From Pisolithus tinctorius (lineage: Eukaryota; Basidiomycota; Agaricomycetes; Boletales; Pisolithaceae), in NCBI GenBank assembly GCA_024663395.1, contig JANFAH010000111.1, positions 1-64,000 on the forward strand: DNA of 64,000 nt. Reading direction: 5' to 3'. The notes beneath the pieces were generated by a model. It did no database searches. It saw only the letters and a list, made by a program, of their open reading frames with translations, and was not told the origin of the DNA. The translations under genes were made by a program, and so were the position numbers. Below are positions 63,901 to 64,000 of this stretch, one piece after another. Every line of letters begins with the position of its first letter. Position 1 is the first letter of the stretch.

Positions 63901-64000
63901 CCGCCTGGCATGGCAACGGGCTTGACCGAAGGGATCCACGATGACATTGGTTTGCTTCAACCATGTAGGCAGACTGCCGCAATGAACCACTCAACTACCT
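60935..64000. other. Region without a recognised gene
   Basis: No family was recognised. Open stretches that might be exons are 61935-62133 (+) (RTYQHPRQEGLADFERE, then GTCAGT), 62970-62677 (-) (INYASLFATPGYGNDILLSL) with 63133-62936 (-) upstream (LQQQQARVRDMLASAAARIS), and 63192-63359 (+) (GTPDDLRFRLGLGVPPDIKT, AYIKVRFRCGSLTKEI). The minus-strand pair could belong to one gene that runs through a perfect palindrome at 62681. Confidence 0.35.
62681..62708. repeat. Perfect 28-bp palindrome
   Basis: TACGAGACCATGAT is followed directly by its exact reverse complement, with no spacer. It could be a protein-binding site, a hairpin in RNA, or a relic of a tiny inverted repeat. Confidence 0.9.

Overview
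This window is nuclear DNA of a filamentous basidiomycete, most likely a mushroom-forming agaricomycete. The evidence is the gene structure (many introns of about 45-65 nt, GT-AG with one GC-AG, and micro-exons of 7 and 9 nt), the protein families (fungal SAM methyltransferases, She9/Mdm33, allantoate-type MFS permeases, ALG6, a TPR-HET protein, a fungal P-loop GTPase) and the nested Copia and chromodomain Gypsy elements. Gene models were built by reading frames and splice sites by eye, so intron edges are predictions.

Layout. 1-8.0 kb: a 5'-truncated methyltransferase pseudogene, SHE9/MDM33 (-), an intact SAM methyltransferase (+), decayed coding remnants, and a complete PhyH-type dioxygenase (+). 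8.5-11.1 kb: an MFS permease (-) with many introns. 11.85-31.59 kb: one Gypsy insertion (gypsy-1, TSD TAGTT) that has become a transposon nest. A Copia element sits in its 5' LTR. That Copia is interrupted by a 1.85 kb LTR-like element (A), which itself carries a solo LTR of the gypsy-2 family. Further insertions of the same LTR-like element (B, C), three other LTRs and a remnant of a reverse-oriented Gypsy (gypsy-3) with an antisense accessory ORF occupy the rest. 31.6-42.8 kb: host genes again: an inverted 5' fragment of the 2OG oxygenase, a short coiled-coil protein (-), a knottin-like secreted peptide (+), ALG6 (+), an FMN alpha-hydroxy-acid dehydrogenase (-) and a 2OG-Fe(II) oxygenase (+). 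42.9-47.5 kb: a block with no CpG dinucleotide that I can find, apart from one inserted LTR; it holds a 78-bp minisatellite and the 3' exons of a GTPase gene. 47.5-54.35 kb: a complete Tf1/sushi-type chromovirus (gypsy-2, TSD ACATC) inserted inside an intron of that GTPase gene. 55.4-61 kb: the GTPase 5' end and a frameshifted TPR-HET gene (-). 61-64 kb: nothing I can name.

The strongest general signal is mutational. Nearly every in-frame stop in the transposons is TGA where the family has arginine (CGA), and nearly every difference between paired LTRs is CG in one copy and TG or CA in the other. This is CpG-directed C-to-T decay, as expected from cytosine methylation at CpG, and not CpA-type RIP. 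Other candidates for follow-up are an LTR-like element carrying its own ORF, an antisense ORF between pol and the 3' LTR, a self-priming PBS, a zinc-knuckle extension after the chromodomain, and a GTPase gene that keeps its frame around a 6.8 kb intronic retrotransposon.
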